A DNA stretch of 9,569 nucleotides from Pseudomonadota bacterium (GTDB lineage Bacteria; Myxococcota; Myxococcia; Myxococcales; Myxococcaceae). The notes beneath the pieces are model-generated. The model was not told the origin of the DNA. It searched no databases and saw only the letters and a list, made by a program, of their open reading frames with translations. Positions 1 through 7,090 of this stretch are shown piece by piece (position 1 is the first letter of the stretch; each line of letters begins with the position of its first letter). Position numbers and translations under genes: made by a program. The stretch is taken from assembly GCA_023423535.1 (NCBI GenBank), contig JAFAFL010000062.1:1-9569 (forward strand), written 5' to 3'.

Positions 1-76
1 GGGGGGGGCTTCGGGCCCCGCCCGCCGCCCCCGCTTCATGTCCACGTCTGGCGTCTAAGGCCCGCGGGCCCTCCGC
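1..76. other. window edge without a supportable gene
   Basis: This stretch lies downstream of the small membrane protein gene and is extremely G/C rich, starting with eight G residues. A perfect 12-nt palindrome, GGCCCGCGGGCC, lies at 59-70, and a short inverted repeat (GGGGC/GCCCC around TTCGG) lies at 5-19. Neither is followed by a T tract on either strand, so I do not call a terminator. A plus-strand open frame ends at a TAA at 56-58, and a minus-strand ATG sits at 39-37. Either could be the edge of a neighbouring gene, but too little is visible to decide. Confidence 0.4.
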
Positions 77-370
77 TCACTCGACCTGCGCGGACGACGT
101 CTTGCCGAACAGCCGGCCCACCATCCGGCCCACGCCCTTCACCAGCGCCCGGACGAAGAGCACCACGCCCACGCCGGGGAGGTAGAAGGCAAACGAGAAG
201 GCCAGCGCCACCGCCGCGACGAGCATCGTCACGACGTTGAGCTTCACGTACCTGCTCTCCGTCCCGCCCTCGAGCGTGCCCTCGTTGCCCTGGACCACCA
301 CGATCTCCCAGCGCTTGAGGCTCAGGTAGAAGCCGCCGGGAACCACCGCACCGCCATCGAACTTCTTCAT
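77..370 (-). CDS. small membrane protein of unknown function, third gene of the cytochrome operon
   Basis: This encodes a 97-residue protein I do not recognise. The first 44 residues are polar to amphipathic and glycine-rich, with PGG at 11-13 and a WEIVVV stretch at 21-26. Residues 46-63 and 66-78 form one long or two closely spaced hydrophobic segments broken by a proline (P65). The C-terminal tail is basic (KGVGRMVGRLFGK), so it probably lies on the cytoplasmic side. There is no cysteine and no heme motif. The ATG at 370 has a GAGAGGA ribosome site about 7 nt upstream, and the gene starts 38 nt after the cytochrome b stop on the same strand, so co-transcription is likely. I infer an accessory or assembly subunit of the cytochrome complex, but the sequence does not prove it. 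Confidence 0.75.
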   Translation of the reverse strand: MKKFDGGAVVPGGFYLSLKRWEIVVVQGNEGTLEGGTESRYVKLNVVTMLVAAVALAFSFAFYLPGVGVVLFVRALVKGVGRMVGRLFGKTSSAQVE

Positions 371-408
371 CTCAATGTCCTCTCGTCTCGCTCGTGTCGA
401 TGCGGCGG

Positions 409-1185
409 CTAGTGGTGGCCTTCTTCGCCGTCCTTCAGCGTGCGGCCCTCGATGCGTGCGAGCTCCAGCGCGTGCTCGTGCTCCATGCGCTCACGGCTGA
501 TCTTCCCGGTGAACATGGTCTTGTCCACGGGGAACACCTCCGGCGAGAGCACCGCATTGAAGATGTGCCAGACGATGATCACCAGGAGCGCCATCAGGCC
601 CTCGTTGGAGTGCGCCGCCTTGGCAATGGGGATGATCTCCGACGGCAGCAGGTGCGAGGCGAAGATCGGGTAGAGCAGGATGAAGCCGGTACCCACCATC
701 AGCACCGAGCCCATCACCATCCCCCAGTACTCGAACTTCTGCTTGTACTCGTAGCGGTCGTAGGGCGGGTGGCTCTTCCGCTCACCGAGGTAGTACTTCA
801 GCGTGCCGATCGCGTCGGTGAAGTCCTTCTTGTTCGGCAGCATGTACAGCGGCCCGCGCCGCCGCAGCGTGTAGAGCAGGACCTTCGCCACGTGGAACAC
901 CATCTGGAAGCTGAAGAGCCAGCCGAACAGACGGTGAACGAAGCGAGCGCCCGCGGGACCGCCCATCACGTCGATGATGCTCTGCGCCCATCCGGCGCTC
1001 GCGTACTTCTGCGGGATGCCGGTGAGGCACAGGCCGGTGAAGACCACCACCATCGCCCAGTGCTCGAGGCGGGTGCCCACGTCGAAGCGCTTGATCCACT
1101 GCAGCTTCGGCGAGGCCGGCTTCTGCGGCGCACCCGTGACGGCCGACTCCAGTGGGGACTGCGTATCCGTTCGCGCGCTCATCAT
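409..1185 (-). CDS. diheme cytochrome b, FdnI/HydC type (formate dehydrogenase gamma / Ni-Fe hydrogenase cytochrome b-like)
   Basis: This 258-residue protein is an inner-membrane cytochrome b expected to oxidise quinol or reduce quinone and pass electrons through two b hemes to a periplasmic partner. It shows four hydrophobic segments, at about 43-60, 82-107, 152-175 and 190-213. Histidines sit where FdnI-type proteins carry heme ligands: H42 at the start of helix 1 (RLEHW), H84 at the start of helix 2 (FVHRLFGW, with H98 also in it), and H192 and H207 in helix 4 (AAHSNEG, VWHIFN). After helix 4 comes GKISRERMEHEH, which resembles the family's GK(V/I)SR tail. The start ATG at 1185 overlaps the stop of the cytochrome c gene as ATGA; a second in-frame ATG at 1182 is an alternative. 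No dehydrogenase or hydrogenase catalytic subunit is nearby, so the multiheme cytochrome is the likely partner. Family assignment is firm, substrate is inference. Confidence 0.93.
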   Translation of the reverse strand: MMSARTDTQSPLESAVTGAPQKPASPKLQWIKRFDVGTRLEHWAMVVVFTGLCLTGIPQKYASAGWAQSIIDVMGGPAGARFVHRLFGWLFSFQMVFHVAKVLLYTLRRRGPLYMLPNKKDFTDAIGTLKYYLGERKSHPPYDRYEYKQKFEYWGMVMGSVLMVGTGFILLYPIFASHLLPSEIIPIAKAAHSNEGLMALLVIIVWHIFNAVLSPEVFPVDKTMFTGKISRERMEHEHALELARIEGRTLKDGEEGHH

Positions 1186-2273
1186 TTCACCAGCATTCGC
1201 CAGAGGTGGAGGAAGACCTGCAGCAGCAGGCCGCCAATCATGTAGGGGATGAGCATTCCGTAGCCGGTGTTCACCGCCTTCACGAACGGTGCGCGCGACC
1301 AGGAGGGCTCGTAGTGAGAGAGCCACGCGTCGGGGAAGTCCGCGGACGCGCCCTCGTGACACTTCGCGCACGTCTGGGCCATGTTGTCCTTCATCACGTG
1401 CGAGTTCGGATCGTCCGCCTTGGCGATGTCGTGCACGCCGTGGCAGTCGGTGCACACCGCCACCAGTGCCTGCGGATTCTCGCGGCCCTTCTCGAGCAGC
1501 ACCGTCGCCCCGTGGAAGTCCTGGAGGTAGGACGCCATCACGTTGGTGGAGAGCCCGTACTTCTCCATCAGCTTCTCGTCGGTGTGGCAGCCCGCGCAGG
1601 TCTCCGGCTGGCCGATTCGCGCCTTCGCCGACTTCGGGTCCGCGATGTCGTGCGACTTGTGGCAGTCGGCGCAGACCGGCACGTCCGGGTTGGTGCCGTC
1701 CATCAGCGAGTTGCCGTGCACGCTCTTCGCGTACACCTCCGCCACCTTCTCGTGGCAGCTCGCGCAGGTCTTGGAGATGGCGATGCGGGGCTCGTCCTTC
1801 TTCGTCCCGTGGGCGTCGTGGCAGTCCGCGCAGACCGGCGCCTTGTCCGCCTTCTCCGGCGGCAGGTTCGCGTGCACGCTCTCCTTCGTGAGGTCGTGGA
1901 TCTCCTTGTGGCAGTCGTGGCACTGGGCGGAGTAGTTCAGCCGGTACTCCCGCTTGGTGTCGAACGTGAGCGCCTTGTGCTTGTTCAGCTGGCCGCGCAG
2001 CGGGGTGTGGCACTCGGTGCAGCCCGTCTCCGCGTGCACCGACCCCGCGAACTTCTCGGGATCCACGTGCATGAGCATGACCTCTTCGCTCTCGAGGTCG
2101 ATCTCCAGCTCCGGGTCGTTGTGGCACGACATGCAGGCTTCGACCTCTTCCGAGATCTCCTCCGCCGGTCGCTTCTCCTTCCGTTCGCCTCGAGGCGCTC
2201 CGGTTTCGGCCAGGGCAGCGGAGGCAATGAGCGCGAACGCCATGCTCCAGGCCCAGGCGTGACGCTTTCGCAT
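1182..2273 (-). CDS. nine-heme membrane-anchored cytochrome c (CbcL-like c-type part)
   Basis: The 363-residue product has a Sec signal peptide (about residues 1-22, ending ASAALA) and nine CXXCH heme c sites, starting at C47, C85, C118, C148, C170, C201, C226, C274 and C302. Extra histidines that could be distal ligands recur, including three SVH motifs (H80, H134, H186) and DFHG (H254). This points to mostly bis-histidine low-potential hemes. A C-terminal hydrophobic helix at about 338-358 anchors the protein, leaving the heme domain in the periplasm. I chose the ATG at 2273 because it starts the signal peptide and has AAAGGA 11 nt upstream; the frame stays open further upstream without protein-like sequence. 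The stop overlaps the cytochrome b start, implying translational coupling. In Geobacter CbcL a nine-heme domain and an FdnI/HydC domain are fused; here the same content is split between two genes. Homology to CbcL is inferred from architecture. Confidence 0.96.
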   Translation of the reverse strand: MRKRHAWAWSMAFALIASAALAETGAPRGERKEKRPAEEISEEVEACMSCHNDPELEIDLESEEVMLMHVDPEKFAGSVHAETGCTECHTPLRGQLNKHKALTFDTKREYRLNYSAQCHDCHKEIHDLTKESVHANLPPEKADKAPVCADCHDAHGTKKDEPRIAISKTCASCHEKVAEVYAKSVHGNSLMDGTNPDVPVCADCHKSHDIADPKSAKARIGQPETCAGCHTDEKLMEKYGLSTNVMASYLQDFHGATVLLEKGRENPQALVAVCTDCHGVHDIAKADDPNSHVMKDNMAQTCAKCHEGASADFPDAWLSHYEPSWSRAPFVKAVNTGYGMLIPYMIGGLLLQVFLHLWRMLVK

Positions 2274-2592
2274 GGTGGGTCCGGTCCTTTCTTCCCGGGG
2301 GGGAATCGAAGGCCCGTTCTGCGAAAGCCGTGCCGTCACGGACGAGCCGAGTTGATCGGACGACATCATCCGGCAACCACGACGAAAAGGCGCGCGAGGC
2401 ACGCAAATTCTGCATCAAACGCCCGCCGCCGCGGGGAACCCCCCGATCTCACGGCACTATTCCCCGCTGCCTTTGCGCCGCCGCCGGGCGGATTCCGCCG
2501 CCTACCGCTGCACGCCCTGCGTGGCGCCGCAGGCCCGCCGCAGAGGTTGCGGAGGTATCCGGGACCCAGGTGCAAGGCGGCGAGGCCCGCGC
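2274..2592. other. 319-nt gap upstream of the cytochrome operon, probable leader and promoter region
   Basis: This gap lies between two minus-strand genes and should hold the promoter for the cytochrome operon. The only clear element is the ribosome site AAAGGA (2290-2285) for the cytochrome c start. I see no convincing -35/-10 pair or sigma-54 GG-N10-GC element on the minus strand. Local structure includes the palindrome GGGGAACCCC (2433-2442), the inverted repeat GGCGG-ATT-CCGCC (2487-2499), CCGTCACGG (2333-2341) and a run of seven G at 2297-2303. None has a T tract that would make it a terminator for the transpeptidase gene. Open frames crossing the gap are long only because GC-rich DNA lacks stops; their translations look arginine/proline-rich and unlike proteins. 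Confidence 0.5.
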
Positions 2593-3954
2593 TCAGGGAC
2601 TGCCGGCGTGCGCGCTGCCCTCGTCCGCGGCAGCGGTGACAGGCGCGCTCGCAGGCGTGAGCAGCGCGGACTGCAGCCCGAGCCTCAGCCCCTCACGTCC
2701 GAGCCAGCTCCCGCGGATCCGCCACTTCGGATCGTTGACGACGATCGCCGCCACCGCGACGCGAGGCCCGCTCTTCGGCGCGTAGCCCACGAACCACGAG
2801 TAGTCGCGGAAGGGCTTCTTGTCCGCGAGCGATCCGGTCTTCCCCACCGCGCCCTCGACGCGGAAGCCGCGCTCACGGAACACGCGCCGGGCGGTGCCGG
2901 TGGTGACGGTCTCCTCGAGCATCTCGCCGAGCGCCAGCGCGACCTCCTCCTCCATCACCCGGACGGGCTCGGGAGGCGACTCGACCTGATCCTCGAAGAG
3001 CACCGGCGCGCGCAAGAGCCCGCCATTGGCCGGCACCGCCGCGAGCAGCGCGCCGTGCAGCGGAGAGAGGAACACGTCGCCGAAGCCCGCGCCGGTCTCC
3101 CCGAGCCCGAAGCGATCCTCCGGCACCGACGCCAGCGACGGCTCGACCGGCATGGGGAACTCGAGCGCGCGGTTGAAGCCGAAGCGCTCCGCCGCATCCA
3201 CCAGCGCGTCGCGGTCCAGATGGTTGACGGTCATCTTCGCGAACACCGCGTTGGCGGACGCCCCGAGCGCCTTCGCCAGCGTGAAGCACTCCCGATCGCG
3301 CGCGGTGTCCTCGAGGTGCTTCTCGCTCACGCGCCGCATGCCGCCGAAGGAGCAGGCCTCGTCCTCGGCCTTCACGCCCCGCTCCAGCAGCGCGCCCGCG
3401 GTGACGACCTTGAAGATCGAGGCCGCGGGGAAGACCGCCTTCAGCGGCAGCCCACGGAAGCCCGGCTGCGCCGCCGAATGCTCCGCCAGCGCGAGCACCC
3501 TTCCGGTCGAAGGTTCGACGACGACGACCGCCGCATACGGCGTCTCGTACGACGACATGATCGCCTCGAGCCGCGACTGCAGCAGCGGATCCACCGTCAG
3601 CACCCGCGAGCGGCCCTCCACCTCGACGGTCAGCCGGCCCTCGGCGTTCTTGCGCGCACGGGCGAGCAGATCCTCCGAGCGCGTCATCGACTTCGCCTTC
3701 GGCAGCGGCGGATCGCGCTCGCGGTCCGGAACCGGCAGCTGCACCGGGCGCAGGATCGACGGCGGCGTGGGCACCCCCTGCTCGGCAGCGGCGGCAGCGG
3801 CGGCAGCCTTCAGCGCGGCGTCAGCGGGCTCGACCTCTTCTCCGGGCGACTCGATCGACGCGACGCGCACGCCCGTCAGCTCACCGGACGTGGCGCCCGC
3901 GGCGGAGACGGCGATCACGAGGAGCGCACAGGCCTGTAGCAGACGGCGGAGCAT
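2593..3954 (-). CDS. exported penicillin-binding transpeptidase, stand-alone domain
   Basis: This protein has a signal peptide or N-terminal anchor (residues 1-21, MLRRLL then a hydrophobic run to AGA). Next comes an Ala/Pro-rich linker to about 88, including an eight-alanine tract at 50-57, and then a penicillin-binding transpeptidase domain from about 120 to 432. The three active-site motifs of the family are present and in order: SIFK with nucleophile S179 and K182, SAN at 233-235, and KTG at 372-374. It should cross-link peptidoglycan stem peptides in the periplasm and bind beta-lactams. At 453 residues it lacks a glycosyltransferase domain and the long N-terminal dimerisation domain of class B PBPs, so it is a minimal transpeptidase. 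An in-frame ATG at 3987 would add 11 residues; neither start has a strong ribosome site, and I prefer 3954 because it gives a normal signal-peptide N-region. It is divergent from the ABC exporter. Its exact role (elongation, division, sporulation) cannot be read from the sequence. Confidence 0.93.
   Translation of the reverse strand: MLRRLLQACALLVIAVSAAGATSGELTGVRVASIESPGEEVEPADAALKAAAAAAAAEQGVPTPPSILRPVQLPVPDRERDPPLPKAKSMTRSEDLLARARKNAEGRLTVEVEGRSRVLTVDPLLQSRLEAIMSSYETPYAAVVVVEPSTGRVLALAEHSAAQPGFRGLPLKAVFPAASIFKVVTAGALLERGVKAEDEACSFGGMRRVSEKHLEDTARDRECFTLAKALGASANAVFAKMTVNHLDRDALVDAAERFGFNRALEFPMPVEPSLASVPEDRFGLGETGAGFGDVFLSPLHGALLAAVPANGGLLRAPVLFEDQVESPPEPVRVMEEEVALALGEMLEETVTTGTARRVFRERGFRVEGAVGKTGSLADKKPFRDYSWFVGYAPKSGPRVAVAAIVVNDPKWRIRGSWLGREGLRLGLQSALLTPASAPVTAAADEGSAHAGSP
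3784..3807 (+). repeat. short tandem repeat GGCAGCGGC within the transpeptidase gene
   Basis: Two exact copies of GGCAGCGGC plus a six-base partial copy run through 3784-3807. On the coding (minus) strand they encode the alanine tract in the linker between the signal peptide and the transpeptidase domain. The unit is 9 nt, so slippage would add or remove three residues without shifting the frame. Confidence 0.8.
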
Positions 3955-4058
3955 GGCGGCGGATGGTACAGGCCTCGCGGCCGGCATCCAGAACGCAGCT
4001 TCAGGATCGTGAGGCCGGCTGCTCGCCCCCTGACCGTTTCGCGGTTACGGTGCGCGCC
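3955..4058. promoter_or_regulatory. divergent spacer between transpeptidase and ABC exporter
   Basis: This 104-nt region separates two divergent transcription units and must serve both directions if each has its own promoter. I see no clear -35/-10 pair. An inverted repeat, ACCGT-N9-ACGGT, lies at 4033-4051, just before the permease start, and could be an operator or a leader hairpin. The assignment rests on position alone. Confidence 0.35.
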
Positions 4059-4981
4059 GTGGAGGGGCTCAGAGAGATCGAAGTGGTCGCCGTGGCGGAG
4101 GCGAAGCGCACCCTGAAGAGCGCGCGCATCATCGTGCTCTTCCTCTTGTTCGCGATGTTCACCGGCCTCGTCACGCTGGTGCTCGGGCTCATCGCCTCGC
4201 AGGTGCAGGCGCAGACGGCGACGTTGACCGAAGACGGCGGCGAGCAGGCCCGCCAGATGATGGAGGCCGCGCGCAGCGGGATCCTCGGGCTCTTCTTCGA
4301 CTGGGACCGGGACTTCATCGACGCATTGAAGGAGGTCCCGCTGACGATCCTCCTCGTCTTGCGCGTGGTCCTCTTCTTCCTCCCCTTCTACGTCGCGGTG
4401 ATGGCGTTCGACGGCGTGAGCGGGGAGATCGGCCCGAGGTCGATCCGCTACCTCACCGTACGCTCGCGCCGCTCGTCGGTGCTCGTCGGCAAGTTCATCT
4501 CCAACGCGCTCTTGCTCACCGGCCTCGTGGGCGTGATCACCCTCGCGGTATTCGTCTTCGGCGGCCTCTCGTCGAAGGGGGAAGGCTTCGCGTTCGGCAC
4601 GCTGGCCACCTGGTTCGGCCGCTTCTGGATCGCCGCGGTGCTCTACTCGCTCGCGTGGCTGGCGCTGACCACGACCTGCTCGGCGCTCTTCCGCACGCCC
4701 GTGCTGAGCCTCGTCTTCAACTTCTTCGCGCTCTTCTTTCTCTGGCTGGTGGACCGCATCGGCAGCGCCTTCGTGGAGCGCGCCATCGGCCCCGACAACC
4801 TCCCCGGCCCCGAGGAGACGACCTCCTTCCTCGCCCACCTGCGCTGGCTCACGCCCTCGCACTGGTCCACCGGCCTGCTTCATCCGCACGCGGGCCCGTT
4901 CCTCGTCTCGGTGGCGGTGCTCGCCGGCTTCACCCTCCTCTACCTTGGGACTGCGTACGCGGTCCTCCGCGCGAGGGACGT

Positions 4982-4985
<4 letters not shown>
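4059..4985 (+). CDS. ABC-2 type exporter permease
   Basis: This is an integral membrane permease of about 308 residues with six predicted transmembrane segments, at roughly 23-46, 95-117, 147-169, 187-209, 213-231 and 279-303. A hydrophilic loop at 47-92 lies between helices 1 and 2. After helix 2 comes the ABC-2 family pattern of an acidic/SGE turn and a basic stretch (FDGVSGEIG, then YLTVRSRRSSVLVGKF), the site that usually contacts the ATPase. This resembles the NosY and CcmB-like exporters. The start is uncertain. I use GTG at 4059; GTG at 4050 and GTG at 4083 (GAGAGA 5 nt upstream) are alternatives, and an ATG at 3963 lies too far upstream and adds non-conserved sequence. The stop overlaps the ATPase start (ATGA), so the two subunits are coupled. 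The substrate is unknown. Confidence 0.87.
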
Positions 4986-5914
<929 letters not shown>

Positions 5915-5921
5915 ACCTGGG

Positions 5922-6701
5922 CTACTCCCGCCCGTTCAGCGGCTCCCGCTCCGCGACGTACCGCGCGATGCGGACGCCCAGCGCCGGCTCCAGCGCGTGG
6001 AACTGGATCCCCATCCCCGGAAAGATGTCCGGCGACTTCTCGCTCGCCTTCCGCAACCAGCGGACGACGCCGCGCGCCCGGACCTTCTCGCCGTTGAGCG
6101 GGAACTCGACCTCCACCTCGGTGCCGAGCGGCAGGGTCTTCTCCATCGCCACGAAGAGCCCGCCCTCGGAGATGTCGGTGGAGAAGCCGCTGAACGACTC
6201 GTCGGCGGACTTGAGCGAGACCACCGCCTGCATCCGCACCCGCGGCCGCACGCGCCTCGCCGCTTCGGCTGCCTCTCTCGAAGGTGCGGACGAGGCCGCA
6301 GGCCCCGGCGCTCTCTCCGCCCTCGACAGCGCCGCCTCGTCCGCGCCGAGCCTCGCCTCCAGCGTCGCCACCTGCGCCACGTAGGCATGCAGCGCCGCGA
6401 GCTGCCCATCGAGCGCCCGCTGCCGGGCGTTCAGCGCCTCGCGCCGCGCCACCAGCGCCGCCTCGCGAAAGGCCGTCGCATCCGGCGCCGCCACCGACAG
6501 CTCGCCGAGCCTCCGCCGCAGCTCTTCCGAATCGGCCCCCTCGCCCGCCAGCTTCGCGAGCCGGGCGCGCGCGGCCAGCACGCGTCCCTCGAGCGTCCGG
6601 GCGTTCGTCTCCACCTTCGCCCACTCGCCCGCGAGCTTCTTCTCCGCGGTGGCCATCGCCTGCTCTTCGCGCGCGAGGGCGTCCGCGCCGTCAGCCTTCA
6701 C
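5922..6701 (-). CDS. coiled-coil protein with C-terminal PilZ domain (putative c-di-GMP receptor)
   Basis: This 259-residue protein begins with a long Ala/Glu/Arg-rich region (about 8-130) expected to form coiled coil, followed by a Pro/Ala/Ser linker (131-147) and a PilZ domain (about 148-252). The PilZ c-di-GMP signature is intact: RxxxR at 152-156 and DISEGG (D176, S178, G181), with a beta-barrel-like sequence after it and GMGIQF at 229-234. It has no signal peptide or membrane helix, so it is probably cytoplasmic. The start chosen is GTG at 6701, which forms a GTGA overlap with the stop of the TusA-like gene. GTG at 6722 (7 more residues) and ATG at 6656 are alternatives. Short PilZ proteins with an N-terminal helical extension are common in myxobacteria, where several affect motility or development; no specific role is readable here. 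Confidence 0.88.
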   Translation of the reverse strand: MKADGADALAREEQAMATAEKKLAGEWAKVETNARTLEGRVLAARARLAKLAGEGADSEELRRRLGELSVAAPDATAFREAALVARREALNARQRALDGQLAALHAYVAQVATLEARLGADEAALSRAERAPGPAASSAPSREAAEAARRVRPRVRMQAVVSLKSADESFSGFSTDISEGGLFVAMEKTLPLGTEVEVEFPLNGEKVRARGVVRWLRKASEKSPDIFPGMGIQFHALEPALGVRIARYVAEREPLNGRE

Positions 6702-6958
6702 TCCGGTCTCTTTTTCACCCACGCCCGGAGAATCTCGCCCTCTTGCTCGGTGCGCTCCAGAAGATTTCCGGTGCTGTCACAGAACGCGCGAAGGTCCGGC
6801 AGGGTACCCGGGTCGGTCGCGAGCAGCTCCACGGTCTCGCCGGCGTTCGCGGCCTTCAGCGCCCGCGCGAGCAGCACGATCGGCAGCGGACAGGCCTTTC
6901 CGCGCGCATCCACCCGCACGTGACTTTCAACGGGGCCCGGTTTCATCGAAATCGACAT
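6698..6958 (-). CDS. TusA/SirA/YedF-like sulfur-carrier family protein
   Basis: This 86-residue protein matches the TusA fold family in length and motif order. The N-terminal CPLP motif (C23 to P26) sits after VDARGKA at the start of the first helix and contains the cysteine that carries persulfide sulfur in this family. The later segment runs LLATDPGTLPDLRAFC, with C60, and then STGNLLE, like other members. It has no membrane segment. TusA proteins relay sulfur for tRNA thiolation or molybdenum cofactor work, while others (YedF-like) have unclear roles; the target here is unknown. The start at ATG 6958 lacks a strong ribosome site, and ATG at 6946 is a shorter alternative. It is the first gene of a pair with the PilZ protein (4-nt overlap) and is divergent from the multi-DsbA gene across 132 nt. 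Confidence 0.9.
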   Translation of the reverse strand: MSISMKPGPVESHVRVDARGKACPLPIVLLARALKAANAGETVELLATDPGTLPDLRAFCDSTGNLLERTEQEGEILRAWVKKRPE

Positions 6959-7090
6959 GTCGCGATCTGCCGAACACTTTGGAATGACGAGGGATTTTGG
7001 GGGTTGACGCCGCTCGTTGCAGGTTGCGTTGGCGAGGTCCGCTTTGTTATCAAGCCCGCCGCTTTAGGTCCTTCAAGGAGTCGTCATTAC
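6959..7090. promoter_or_regulatory. divergent control region between the TusA-like gene and the multi-DsbA gene
   Basis: This 132-nt spacer is locally less G/C rich than its surroundings. On the plus strand TTGACG (7004-7009) matches a -35 box well, but the sequence 17 nt further on (CGTTGG) is a poor -10. TGTTAT (7045-7050) is a better -10, with only a weak -35 (TTGCGT, 15-nt spacing). AAGGAG at 7075-7080 is a near-perfect ribosome site, 10 nt before the multi-DsbA ATG. No clear promoter is visible towards the TusA-like gene. Confidence 0.4.
7075..7080 (+). promoter_or_regulatory. ribosome binding site AAGGAG for the multi-DsbA gene
   Basis: AAGGAG matches the anti-Shine-Dalgarno sequence and lies 10 nt before the ATG at 7091. 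It fixes that ATG as the start over the open frame that continues upstream. Confidence 0.85.

Noticed and set aside
1186..2418. A minus-strand open frame running on upstream of cytochrome b, giving an apparent 669-residue protein
   Set aside because: It is the same strand in a different frame from the nine-heme cytochrome and lacks protein-like sequence. It is open only because stop codons are rare in GC-rich DNA.
2330..2460. A possible sigma-54 or sigma-70 promoter on the minus strand before the cytochrome operon
   Set aside because: TTTGATGCAGAATTTGCG resembles a -24/-12 element but lacks the -24 GG. TTGCCG with TCAACT has 15-nt spacing and a poor -10.
2487..2499. Inverted repeat GGCGG-ATT-CCGCC as a terminator for the transpeptidase gene
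   Set aside because: The stem is only 5 bp and no T tract follows on the minus strand.
6284..7090. A 5' extension of the multi-DsbA frame to an ATG at 6284
   Set aside because: It would be antisense to the PilZ and TusA-like genes and is Arg/Pro/Ala-rich. The ATG at 7091 has a strong ribosome site and starts a signal anchor.
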